NCBI RefSeq assembly: GCF_009731465.1
Contig: NZ_AP021887.1
Coordinates: forward strand, 1,879,758 to 1,943,757
DNA from: Streptococcus sp. 116-D4
Lineage (GTDB): Bacteria > Bacillota > Bacilli > Lactobacillales > Streptococcaceae
Direction: 5' to 3'
DNA: 64,000 nt
Part shown: piece after piece, positions 50,815-59,377 of the stretch
Position numbering within the stretch: the first letter of the stretch is position 1
Layout: every line of letters begins with the position of its first letter
Notes under the pieces: generated by a model
The model's database searches: none
Told to the model about the DNA's origin: nothing
What the model saw: the letters and a program-made list of their open reading frames with translations, nothing else
Translations under genes and position numbers: made by a program

Positions 50815-52437
50815 TTGCTTACAGTATCTGATGTTTCACTACGTTTTAGTGATCGCAAACTTTTTGATGAGGTCAACATCAAATTTACAGAAGGAAACAC
50901 CTATGGTTTAATTGGTGCTAACGGTGCAGGTAAATCAACATTTTTAAAAATCTTAGCTGGTGATATCGAACCTACAACTGGTCATGTTTCTCTTGGACCT
51001 GATGAACGTCTTTCTGTGCTTCGTCAAAATCACTTTGACTATGAGGATGAACGTGTTATTGATGTTGTTATCATGGGTAATGAAAAACTATACAACATCA
51101 TGAAAGAAAAAGATGCTATCTATATGAAAGCTGACTTTACTGATGAAGATGGAGTTCGTGCAGCTGAGCTTGAAGGAGAATTTGCTGAACTAGGTGGTTG
51201 GGAAGCTGAGAGTGAAGCTTCACAACTCTTGCAAAACTTGAATATCCCTGAAGATCTTCATTACCAAAATATGAGTGAACTAGCAAATGGAGATAAAGTG
51301 AAAGTTCTCCTTGCTAAAGCCTTGTTTGGTAAACCAGATGTTCTTCTCCTAGACGAGCCAACCAACGGTTTAGACATCCAATCTATTACTTGGTTAGAAG
51401 ATTTCTTGATTGACTTTGATAATACCGTTATTGTCGTATCCCATGACCGTCACTTCTTAAACAAAGTATGTACTCACATGGCCGACCTTGATTTTGGAAA
51501 AATCAAACTCTATGTCGGAAACTACGATTTCTGGAAAGAATCTTCTGAGCTTGCTGCTAAATTGCTATCAGACCGTAATGCAAAAGCAGAAGAAAAAATT
51601 AAGCAACTCCAAGAATTCGTTGCTCGATTCTCTGCTAATGCTTCTAAATCAAGACAAGCAACATCACGTAAAAAAATGCTTGATAAGATTGAACTTGAAG
51701 AAATTGTGCCATCTAGTCGTAAATATCCATTTATCAACTTTAAAGCTGAACGAGAAATCGGTAACGATCTCTTGACAGTAGAAAATCTATCTGTCAAGAT
51801 TGATGGCGAAACTATTCTTGACAACATCAGCTTCATCTTGCGTCCAGGTGACAAGACAGCTCTTATCGGACAAAACGATATCCAAACAACTGCTCTCATC
51901 CGTGCTATTATGGGTGATATCGACTATGAAGGAACTGTCAAGTGGGGAGTTACAACTAGTCGTTCTTACTTACCAAAAGACAATTCAGCTGATTTTGCTG
52001 GGGGTGAATCTATTCTTGACTGGTTGCGACAATTTGCAAGTAAAGAAGAAGATGACAATACTTTCCTACGTGGCTTCCTAGGCCGTATGCTCTTCTCTGG
52101 AGATGAGGTTAACAAACCTGTCAACGTCTTGTCAGGGGGAGAAAAAGTTCGTGTCATGCTATCGAAACTCATGCTTTTGAAATCAAATGTTCTAGTACTT
52201 GACGATCCAACCAATCACTTGGATTTGGAATCTATTTCAAGTTTGAACGATGGATTGAAAAGCTTCAAAGAATCTATCATTTTTGCCAGCCATGACCATG
52301 AATTCATTCAAACATTGGCTAACCACATTATTGTCTTGTCAAAAGATGGCGTCATCGATCGTATCGATGAAACTTATGATGAATTCCTAGAAAATACAGA
52401 AGTACAAGCAAAAGTTAAAGAACTTTGGAAAGACTAA
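50815..52437 (+). CDS. ABC-F family ATPase, YkpA/YbiT-like
   Basis: A 540-residue soluble protein with two ABC domains and no membrane segment, hence an ABC-F translation factor type. The first domain has Walker A IGANGAGKSTFLK and signature-like NMSELANGDKVKVLLAKA. The second has a normal LSGGEKVRVMLSK signature, but its Walker A reads GQNDIQTT in place of GxxxxGKT. The start is TTG at 50815 with GGAG seven bases upstream. Likely acts at the ribosome (family knowledge); no sign of the antibiotic-protection subfamilies. Confidence 0.88.
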   Translation: MLTVSDVSLRFSDRKLFDEVNIKFTEGNTYGLIGANGAGKSTFLKILAGDIEPTTGHVSLGPDERLSVLRQNHFDYEDERVIDVVIMGNEKLYNIMKEKDAIYMKADFTDEDGVRAAELEGEFAELGGWEAESEASQLLQNLNIPEDLHYQNMSELANGDKVKVLLAKALFGKPDVLLLDEPTNGLDIQSITWLEDFLIDFDNTVIVVSHDRHFLNKVCTHMADLDFGKIKLYVGNYDFWKESSELAAKLLSDRNAKAEEKIKQLQEFVARFSANASKSRQATSRKKMLDKIELEEIVPSSRKYPFINFKAEREIGNDLLTVENLSVKIDGETILDNISFILRPGDKTALIGQNDIQTTALIRAIMGDIDYEGTVKWGVTTSRSYLPKDNSADFAGGESILDWLRQFASKEEDDNTFLRGFLGRMLFSGDEVNKPVNVLSGGEKVRVMLSKLMLLKSNVLVLDDPTNHLDLESISSLNDGLKSFKESIIFASHDHEFIQTLANHIIVLSKDGVIDRIDETYDEFLENTEVQAKVKELWKD

Positions 52438-52448
52438 ATAATACTTTA

Positions 52449-52481
52449 AAACTCAGTTGGGTTAACCAACTGAGTTTTCTA
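52449..52481 (+). terminator. Terminator behind the ABC-F gene
   Basis: AAAACTCAGTTGG and CCAACTGAGTTTT form a perfect stem around GTTAA. Confidence 0.88.
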
Positions 52482-52498
52482 ACATTCTATGAGGTAAC

Positions 52499-55042
52499 AT
52501 GAAAACATTTTTCAGAAACTATTGGACCTATCTTATTTCTTTCATCATTCCCCTAATGATTATGTTCGGGGTCTATCTTTCTCAAGGTATCTACTGGAAT
52601 AGTGATACTTCACCTTTATTAGGAGATGGCTTTCATCAATACGTTATTTTTGATGTAGCTTTAGGAAATATCCTACATGGAAATGGTAGTCTATTTTACA
52701 CCTTTACAAGTGGCCTCGGACTAAATTTCTATGCCCTATCTAGTTATTACTTGGGAAGTTTCCTCTCACCTCTAGTTTACTTTTTTAATCTATCGAATAT
52801 GCCAGATGCTGTCTATCTGACAACTCTCTTAAAATTTGGATTGATTGGACTGTCAACTTACTTTAGTTTAAATAAATTATTTCAATCGATTCCTAAGACT
52901 TTAAAACTAACTTTATCTACTTCCTATGCTCTGATGAGTTTCTCTGTCAGTCAATTAGAGATCAAAACCTGGCTAGATGTTTTTATCTTAATTCCTTTAA
53001 TTATCACTGGTTTACAGCTACTTATCACTAAAAAGAAATTCCTATTGTACTTTACAAGTCTGTCAATTTTGTTTATTCAAAATTATTATTTTGGCTATAT
53101 GACAGCAGTGTTTCTTATTTTCTGGTATCTCTGTCAACTTTCGTGGGACTTTAAGACTCGAAAATCATCTTTTCTTGATTTTGTTGTGACCTCCTTTTTA
53201 GCTGGTATGGCTAGTTTGATTCTGACTCTTCCTACTCTATTTGATTTACAGACACATGGGGAAAAATTGACTGAAGTTACAAAGTTTCAAACTGAAAGTA
53301 GCTGGTATCTTGATCTTTTTGCTAAGCAATTTGTTGGTTCCTTTGATACAACAAAGTATGGGGCCATCCCAATGATTTTTGTCGGACTACTTCCCTTTAT
53401 TTTAACCATTTTATTTTTTACGATGAAATCCATTAAGTTTCACGTGAAACTTATCTATGCAATCCTCTTTACATTTCTAATTGCAAGCTTTTATCTTGAA
53501 GCTCTTGATTTATTTTGGCAAGGTATGCATACTCCAAATATGTTTTTACATCGCTATGCTTGGATTTTCTCTACCTTGTTAATTTACACAGCAGCAGAAG
53601 TCTTAAATCGTCTTAGAGAACTTAAAGTCTGGAATTTTTTAGTTTCGCTTTTTCTTCTAGTATCAGGTTTTTTAGCTACTATCTATCTAAAATCACATTA
53701 TTCTTTTTTAACAGATTTGAATATTCTGCTTACTCTTGAATTTTTGGTTGTCTATTCTCTTTTACTCCTTGCAGTTATTAAAAAGTTCATCTCTGTGAAT
53801 CTGTTTGCCATTCTAATCTCTTTATTTATAATGGTTGAAATAAGTTTAAATGCTTCATCTCAAATGGACGGAATTGCCAAAGAATGGGGTTTTGCTTCTC
53901 GAAGTGCATATAATCGAGATATCCCAGCTATGGAATTTTTCTCAACATATATTGGAAATCAATTTACTCGTACTGAGAAACTAGAGACTCAGACAGGAAA
54001 TGACAGTATGAAATTCAACTATAATGGAATCTCTCAATTTTCATCTGTTCGAAATCGTTCAGCAAGCTCTACTTTAGATAAACTTGGATTTAAATCCTCT
54101 GGTACTAATCTCAATCTCCGATATGCCAATAATAGTATTTTAGCTGATAGTTTATTTGGAATTCAGTACAATATCTCAGAAAAACTTATTGATAAGTATG
54201 GTTTTAAAGATATCTATCAAAAAGATAATCTTACCCTATATGAAAATCAATTCTCTCTTCCGATTGCCTTTGCTAGTCAATCTGTTTACAATGATGTCAA
54301 GTTCAATGAACATACTTTGGATAACCAAACCTCGTTTTTAAATCAACTTGCTAACGTCGATTTTGATTATTTTTCTCCAATATCTTATGAAAAAACTGAA
54401 AATACTGATGATTTGATTAGTGTTACAAGTTCTTCAAATGATGATGCAGCAATCCAGTATCAAATTGAGGTGCCAAAAAACAGTCAAGTTTATCTTTCCT
54501 TCACAAACCTTCACTTTTCTAATGACAAACAAAAAAAGGTTGACATCCTTGTAAATGGAGAAAAGAAAACTTTTACAACTGATAATGTCTTCTCCTTCTT
54601 TAATCTAGGCTATACAAAAGAGAAAAAAAATTTCAATATCAATGTTAGTTTCCCTGGAAATTCACAAGTATCATTTGAATCTCCTACCTTCTATCGTTTA
54701 GATACCCAAACTTTAACTGAAGCCATTCAAAAAATTAAAGAGCAACCTGTAACAGTATCAACTTCTAAAAACAAGGTTTTTGCTAGATATGATGTCCAAC
54801 AAGATACATCTATTTTTTTCACCATTCCTTATGACAAAGGTTGGTCTGCCTACCAAGATGGTAAGAAAGTAGAAATTAAACAAGCTCAAACTGGATTTAT
54901 GAAAGTTGATGTTCCCAAGGGGAAAGGAACTATTACACTTTCCTTCATTCCAAATGGGTTTATTACTGGAGCAATCTGTTCCTTTACTTCTCTCTTACTA
55001 TTTGGAATCTATAATTACAGACGAAAGTCATCTAAGACATAA
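52499..55042 (+). CDS. YfhO-family polytopic membrane protein
   Basis: An 847-residue protein with 12 or more hydrophobic segments in the first ~455 residues, then a large extracellular region and a final C-terminal transmembrane helix (about residues 815-837). The pattern YWTYLISFIIPLMIMFGVYLSQGIYW and GDGFHQY is typical of YfhO. Family members act in glycosylation of teichoic acid or other surface polymers in Bacillus and Listeria; the role here is inferred. The gene contains a parS-like palindrome. Confidence 0.85.
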   Translation: MKTFFRNYWTYLISFIIPLMIMFGVYLSQGIYWNSDTSPLLGDGFHQYVIFDVALGNILHGNGSLFYTFTSGLGLNFYALSSYYLGSFLSPLVYFFNLSNMPDAVYLTTLLKFGLIGLSTYFSLNKLFQSIPKTLKLTLSTSYALMSFSVSQLEIKTWLDVFILIPLIITGLQLLITKKKFLLYFTSLSILFIQNYYFGYMTAVFLIFWYLCQLSWDFKTRKSSFLDFVVTSFLAGMASLILTLPTLFDLQTHGEKLTEVTKFQTESSWYLDLFAKQFVGSFDTTKYGAIPMIFVGLLPFILTILFFTMKSIKFHVKLIYAILFTFLIASFYLEALDLFWQGMHTPNMFLHRYAWIFSTLLIYTAAEVLNRLRELKVWNFLVSLFLLVSGFLATIYLKSHYSFLTDLNILLTLEFLVVYSLLLLAVIKKFISVNLFAILISLFIMVEISLNASSQMDGIAKEWGFASRSAYNRDIPAMEFFSTYIGNQFTRTEKLETQTGNDSMKFNYNGISQFSSVRNRSASSTLDKLGFKSSGTNLNLRYANNSILADSLFGIQYNISEKLIDKYGFKDIYQKDNLTLYENQFSLPIAFASQSVYNDVKFNEHTLDNQTSFLNQLANVDFDYFSPISYEKTENTDDLISVTSSSNDDAAIQYQIEVPKNSQVYLSFTNLHFSNDKQKKVDILVNGEKKTFTTDNVFSFFNLGYTKEKKNFNINVSFPGNSQVSFESPTFYRLDTQTLTEAIQKIKEQPVTVSTSKNKVFARYDVQQDTSIFFTIPYDKGWSAYQDGKKVEIKQAQTGFMKVDVPKGKGTITLSFIPNGFITGAICSFTSLLLFGIYNYRRKSSKT
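53436..53451. promoter_or_regulatory. parS-like site inside the yfhO-family gene
   Basis: AGTTTCACGTGAAACT is a perfect 16-bp palindrome with the full core GTTTCACGTGAAAC, 14 of 16 to the Bacillus parS consensus. It lies 9.6 kb from parB. Confidence 0.88.
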
Positions 55043-55070
55043 AAAAATCGACCAGTTGGTCGATTTTTTT
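55043..55070. terminator. Convergent terminator between yfhO-like and yhgE-like genes
   Basis: AAAATCGACCA and TGGTCGATTTT pair around GT with T runs on both strands. Confidence 0.9.
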
Positions 55071-57712
55071 TAATCTTCTTCCATTTTCTGAGGTTGATAG
55101 GCTAGCATACCTAAACCAATAAACAGTACTAGTGTCACAGCAAGGAAAATAACTTGATGATGAATATTTCCTGTCATAGAGATTGTTTGTCGTAATCCCG
55201 AAACTGAATAACTCATTGGTAACCAGGGATTAATAGCTCTAAAGAAATCATTTGTCAAGGCAAGTGGATAAGTACCTGCACTTGATGCCAACTGTAATAA
55301 AAGCAAAATAAGTGAGAAGAAAGCTCCTATACGGCTATTCCATGTTGTTAATGCAGTTACCATTGACATAAATGTTAAGCTTGCGATAATAATTAAGAAC
55401 AAGGTTCTCATTTCATGATTTGCTGTTAAACCAATAAGATGAACTCCTCCATATACCAAAATTCCTGCTAAAACAGCTATAATACCATTTATTTCAGATC
55501 TAGATTTCAACCAAGCCCAACGGCTCTCTGGATGACGTCCTGAAGGCAACTTCGCAAAAATCATATTCGTTGATATTGCTGCAACAAAAAGAGCAACTGA
55601 TATCATATAAGGAGCCATTGCAACTCCATTTACAGGAACTTGATCATTGTCTGTTTTGGAAAGACTGAGAGGATTTGATAAAATCTCTGCATTTTGAGAT
55701 TCCGTAGATGCTGATTTGAGCTGATCACTAGCATTATTTAGTCCTTGTCCCAAAGAAGCAACTCCTGTCTGTAAACCTTCCAATCCAGAAGTTAACTTTG
55801 TTCCACCGTCTGCTAATTTCCCAGATCCATCTGCCAATTTATTAGCACCACTTTCTAATTGAGAAGCACCTGAAATTAACTGACTGGATTTGTCAGCTAG
55901 TTGACTAGATCCTGACTGCAATTTATCAACTCCTGCTATCAATTCTTGACTCTTTTGATTCAATTGATTGGAGCCATTTGATAATTTTTCAATACCAGAC
56001 ACTAATTCTGGAGTTTTTTCAACTAATTGACCAACTCCTGCTGTCAAGGTAGAAGATTTTTGTGTCAAGGTAGTTGAGCCTGAAATTAATTGGTTCAAAC
56101 TACCTGTCAAGGTGGAATTCTTTTCACTTAGTTGACTTGCACCTTGAGAAACTTTATCAACACCTGCAGTATATGCATTTACACCTGATGCAATCGACTG
56201 ACTAGCAGGAACTAATTTACTTGTCACTGCTCCCTGTATTTCTGTTAATCCACTTGACAATCCTGTCAAAGAAGTAGAAGCAAGCGGTAATACTTGATTA
56301 GCTTGATTTTGTAATGTCGAAAGATTTGAAGATTGATTTTGTAAGTTTTCCAAACCTCCCTGTAAACCTTGTACTAAAGCTATAATTGACTGAGCCGATT
56401 GAATACTAGCAGTCGAATTTTGAGAGACAGAAGCGCTTATCTCAGCTTGTTGCTCACTTGTCAATGATTGATAAGCTGCTGTCGATTGAATACTAGCTAA
56501 TGTAGTCGCTTTATCAGACTGAGCACTTGCTAACATTTGATTAGAAAGAGATGCTATACTTGATAAAACAGAATCTAATTGTTTTGTATCTCCAACATCA
56601 ATATTTTGAATAGCTTGATTTAACTGATTCAAACCAGAAGATAATTGATTAATTTGATCTTTTTGCTCAGACGAAGCATCTAACTTGCTAGAAAGTTGTT
56701 GAATTCCTTCACTTAATTGCTCCACACCCATTCGAAGTGTAGCTGATTGATTGGATAACTGATTAGCACCTGTTGCAAGATTTCCCACTCCGCTTGTATA
56801 AGCACTAACACCAGATGAAAATTGATTAAGACCAGCATTGAGCTGAGAAACACCGCCAGTATAGGACTCTACACCAGTATATAGTTGATTGATTCCTCCT
56901 ACTAATTCAGGACTTTTAGAAGATAATTGACCTAATCCGCTATCTAATTGGCTCACTGCACCAGTATATGTAACTAAACCACTATTAAAAGTCCCTAAGC
57001 CAAGATGAAGTTGTTCAACACCAGAGACATAAGAGGATAATCCTTTAGTAAACTGCTCCGTTCCATTTGAAAATGTTAAACTTGAATCTGCTAAAGAATG
57101 TAGATTAGTAGTTAAGGTTTGACTTCCTGTCACTAACTGATTCGCTCCGTCAGTTAATTTTTCACTACCAGAAGCTGCTTGACTCACACCATCCTTTAAA
57201 TCGACCATTTTGTTGAATAAAGCTTTAGTATAGGTCTCGGTTACATTGGTAGAAACACTCTGCTTTAATTGTGTCATTGCAGAATCACTCATCTTGCTTG
57301 CAATAAAGCTATGACCACTTGAAGTCTGATAATCGATTTGCATTTGCTCTGGATGGTCCGTTAAAATAGAAGCGGCTTTTTCAGATAAATCACTTGGTAA
57401 AGTCACTACCATATAGTAATCACCATCTTCCAATCCCTTCTTTCCTTCTTCTTCATCTACAAAATGAAAATCCAGGTTTTTATTTTCTTTTAAATTGGAC
57501 ACCATGTCTTTTCCTATTGCCATGCTATTACCATTATAGGAAGCCTCTTTATCATTATTGACAACTGCCACAGGTAAGTCAGACAATTGACCATATGGAT
57601 CCCACATTGAGGATAAAAATATGATATTGTACAGAGCAGGAATAAGAGAAATCCCTATCATGACAATAATAAAGGTTGGTTTTTTAAAAATTGCTTTCCA
57701 TTCTTTAAACAT
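55070..57712 (-). CDS. YhgE/Pip-family membrane protein
   Basis: An 880-residue protein. One transmembrane helix lies near the N-terminus (IIVMIGISLIPALYNIIFL), followed by a conserved extracellular domain, a long region (~165-670) of repeated LxxGxxQL-like units (for example NGSNQLNQKSQELIAGVDKL), and a C-terminal block of about five helices. This is the YhgE/Pip (phage infection protein) architecture, related to ABC-2 type exporters. In Lactococcus Pip is a phage receptor; the role here is unknown. It is divergent from a TetR gene with shared operators. Confidence 0.9.
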   Translation of the reverse strand: MFKEWKAIFKKPTFIIVMIGISLIPALYNIIFLSSMWDPYGQLSDLPVAVVNNDKEASYNGNSMAIGKDMVSNLKENKNLDFHFVDEEEGKKGLEDGDYYMVVTLPSDLSEKAASILTDHPEQMQIDYQTSSGHSFIASKMSDSAMTQLKQSVSTNVTETYTKALFNKMVDLKDGVSQAASGSEKLTDGANQLVTGSQTLTTNLHSLADSSLTFSNGTEQFTKGLSSYVSGVEQLHLGLGTFNSGLVTYTGAVSQLDSGLGQLSSKSPELVGGINQLYTGVESYTGGVSQLNAGLNQFSSGVSAYTSGVGNLATGANQLSNQSATLRMGVEQLSEGIQQLSSKLDASSEQKDQINQLSSGLNQLNQAIQNIDVGDTKQLDSVLSSIASLSNQMLASAQSDKATTLASIQSTAAYQSLTSEQQAEISASVSQNSTASIQSAQSIIALVQGLQGGLENLQNQSSNLSTLQNQANQVLPLASTSLTGLSSGLTEIQGAVTSKLVPASQSIASGVNAYTAGVDKVSQGASQLSEKNSTLTGSLNQLISGSTTLTQKSSTLTAGVGQLVEKTPELVSGIEKLSNGSNQLNQKSQELIAGVDKLQSGSSQLADKSSQLISGASQLESGANKLADGSGKLADGGTKLTSGLEGLQTGVASLGQGLNNASDQLKSASTESQNAEILSNPLSLSKTDNDQVPVNGVAMAPYMISVALFVAAISTNMIFAKLPSGRHPESRWAWLKSRSEINGIIAVLAGILVYGGVHLIGLTANHEMRTLFLIIIASLTFMSMVTALTTWNSRIGAFFSLILLLLQLASSAGTYPLALTNDFFRAINPWLPMSYSVSGLRQTISMTGNIHHQVIFLAVTLVLFIGLGMLAYQPQKMEED

Positions 57713-57725
57713 TGTTTCTCCTTTT

Positions 57726-57742
57726 TTAAATATATTGTCTAA
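57726..57742. promoter_or_regulatory. TetR-type operator candidate 1, before yhgE
   Basis: TTAAAT-ATATT-GTCTAA, an imperfect copy of the 6-5-6 inverted repeat found at 57803, located between the yhgE -10 and its start codon. Confidence 0.5.
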
Positions 57743-57758
57743 AATTTTGATATAATAG

Positions 57759-57786
57759 ATTATACATTAAAAAATCTAAATTACAA
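57759..57786 (-). promoter_or_regulatory. Promoter of the yhgE-like gene
   Basis: On the minus strand TTGTAA and TATAAT are 16 bases apart, about 45 bp before the start codon. Confidence 0.55.
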
Positions 57787-57802
57787 GATAAAAAATCCAT
57801 TT

Positions 57803-57819
57803 TTAGACATATAGTCTAA
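57803..57819. promoter_or_regulatory. TetR-type operator candidate 2, before the TetR gene
   Basis: TTAGAC-ATATA-GTCTAA, a perfect inverted repeat with 6-bp arms and a 5-bp spacer, 20 bp before the TetR start codon. This placement suits autoregulation. Confidence 0.65.
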
Positions 57820-57839
57820 TTTGTTTACAAGGAGAAAAT

Positions 57840-58382
57840 ATGCAAGAAAGTAACAAACGCTTAAAAACAAAGCGAACTATTGAAAATGCTATGGTACAAT
57901 TACTCATGGAACAGCCATTTGATCAAATTTCTACTGTCAAGCTAGCAAAAAAAGCAGGAATTAGCCGTTCCAGCTTCTATACTCACTATAAGGATAAGTA
58001 TGATATGATTGAGCATTATCAAAGCAAGCTATTTCATACATTTGAATATATTTTTCAGAAACATGCTCATCACAAAAGAGACGCTATTTTAGAAGTATTT
58101 GAATATCTAGAGTCAGAACCACTTCTGGCTGCCCTTCTTTCTGAAAATGGGACCAAAGAAATCCAAAATTTCTTACGAAATAAACTTCATATCATGCTCA
58201 GTATAGATTTACAAAAGCGATTTATGCAACTGAATCTCAATACTACTGAATTAGAATACAGTAGCATCTATCTAACTCACGCACTTTTTGGTGTTTGTCA
58301 AACTTGGATTGCACATGGAAAAAAAGAAAGTCCTCAAGAAATAACAGACTTCCTTATGAAAATGCTTGGTGATACGAATTGA
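57840..58382 (+). CDS. TetR-family regulator
   Basis: A 180-residue protein. The N-terminal helix-turn-helix (RTIENAMVQLLMEQPFDQIS, TVKLAKKAGISRSSFYTHYKDKYDM) is a standard TetR domain. The C-terminal ligand domain is of the type found with YhgE/Pip genes. AAGGAG lies right before the ATG. It is divergent from yhgE and probably represses it and itself through the two repeats between them (inference). Confidence 0.9.
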   Translation: MQESNKRLKTKRTIENAMVQLLMEQPFDQISTVKLAKKAGISRSSFYTHYKDKYDMIEHYQSKLFHTFEYIFQKHAHHKRDAILEVFEYLESEPLLAALLSENGTKEIQNFLRNKLHIMLSIDLQKRFMQLNLNTTELEYSSIYLTHALFGVCQTWIAHGKKESPQEITDFLMKMLGDTN

Positions 58383-58387
58383 TACAA

Positions 58388-58417
58388 AAAAGGGAACAAC
58401 ACTGTGTTCCCTTTTAT
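58388..58417 (+). terminator. Terminator of the TetR gene
   Basis: AGGGAACA and TGTTCCCT pair around ACACTG, followed by TTTTATC. Confidence 0.8.
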
Positions 58418-58422
58418 CTATA

Positions 58423-58496
58423 CTCCGCCAGTAGGACTCGAACCTACGACATCATGATTAACAGTCATGCGCTACTACCAACTGAGCTATGGCGGA
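58423..58496 (-). tRNA. tRNA-Asn (anticodon GTT)
   Basis: 74 bases. The acceptor arms TCCGCCA / TGGCGGA close, the anticodon stem-loop is ATGACTGTTAATCAT with GTT, and the T arm holds GGTTCGAGTCC. No CCA is encoded. Confidence 0.96.
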
Positions 58497-58501
58497 TAAA
58501 A

Positions 58502-58573
58502 TAGTCCGTACGGGATTCGAACCCGTGTTACCGCCGTGAAAAGGCGGTGTCTTAACCCCTTGACCAACGGACC
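58502..58573 (-). tRNA. tRNA-Glu (anticodon TTC)
   Basis: 72 bases. The acceptor arms GGTCCGT / ACGGACT close, the anticodon loop is CTTTTCA with TTC, and the T arm holds GGGTTCGAATCCC. It lies five bases from tRNA-Asn, so they are one transcript. No CCA is encoded. Confidence 0.96.
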
Positions 58574-58624
58574 TTTTATCTGTAGCAGATATAACCATTA
58601 TATCAATTTCTTGCTAATTGTCAA

Positions 58625-59377
58625 TTACTTTTGAGATTTTTTCTCTAGAATATCTTTTAATTTTCTAATTTTTAACCTTGAAATAGGACAGCGATGATCT
58701 TCATAGAAAACAATTTCTAAGTTTTTTCGATCAATTTCTCTGATATTGCCTATATTTACCAAAAATGACTTATGAGGGGAATAAAATCGCTGAGTATGTT
58801 TGTCCTTTTCTTGAATATCTGTCATGGTACCATAAAACTCTTTTGCAAAATTCTTACCAATAATGCGCAATTTATGAGAAACTCCTGTCGTTTCAATATA
58901 CAGAATGTCATGATAAGGAATTTTTAAATCATTTCCCTTATAATTGTAGTCAAAATAATCTACCACATCTTCATTTTCAAGTAACATACTCTTCGTGTAG
59001 AAGATATTTTGCTCAATTCGCTTCTTAAATAACTCATCATTGATATCCTTATCAACAAAATCTAGGGCTGATACCTGGTATTTATAGGTGAGAGTCGCAA
59101 ACTCTGATCGACTGGTGATAAAGACGATAATTGCGTAAGGATTGTAATGACGAATGAGTTGAGCCACTTCAAATCCTTTTTTCTCAATTCCATGAATATC
59201 GATATCTAGGAAATAAAGCTGATTTACTTCATCATTTTCAATATATTCTTCAAATTCACGGACTTTTCCCGTTGTCTTGTATGATATTGGAATATTCGAT
59301 TCTTTCGAAATTTCATCCAATATTCTCTCTAGTCTCACTTGATGTTCAATAACATCCTCTAAAATTAAAACTTTCAT
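58625..59377 (-). CDS. comE: Competence response regulator ComE
   Basis: A 250-residue two-component regulator. The receiver domain has the phospho-acceptor in YFLDIDIHG (about residue 58). The C-terminal LytTR DNA-binding domain carries HKSFLVNIGNIREIDRKNL. When phosphorylated by ComD it activates early competence genes through paired direct repeats, one pair of which lies before comC. It overlaps comD by four bases. Confidence 0.97.
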   Translation of the reverse strand: MKVLILEDVIEHQVRLERILDEISKESNIPISYKTTGKVREFEEYIENDEVNQLYFLDIDIHGIEKKGFEVAQLIRHYNPYAIIVFITSRSEFATLTYKYQVSALDFVDKDINDELFKKRIEQNIFYTKSMLLENEDVVDYFDYNYKGNDLKIPYHDILYIETTGVSHKLRIIGKNFAKEFYGTMTDIQEKDKHTQRFYSPHKSFLVNIGNIREIDRKNLEIVFYEDHRCPISRLKIRKLKDILEKKSQK

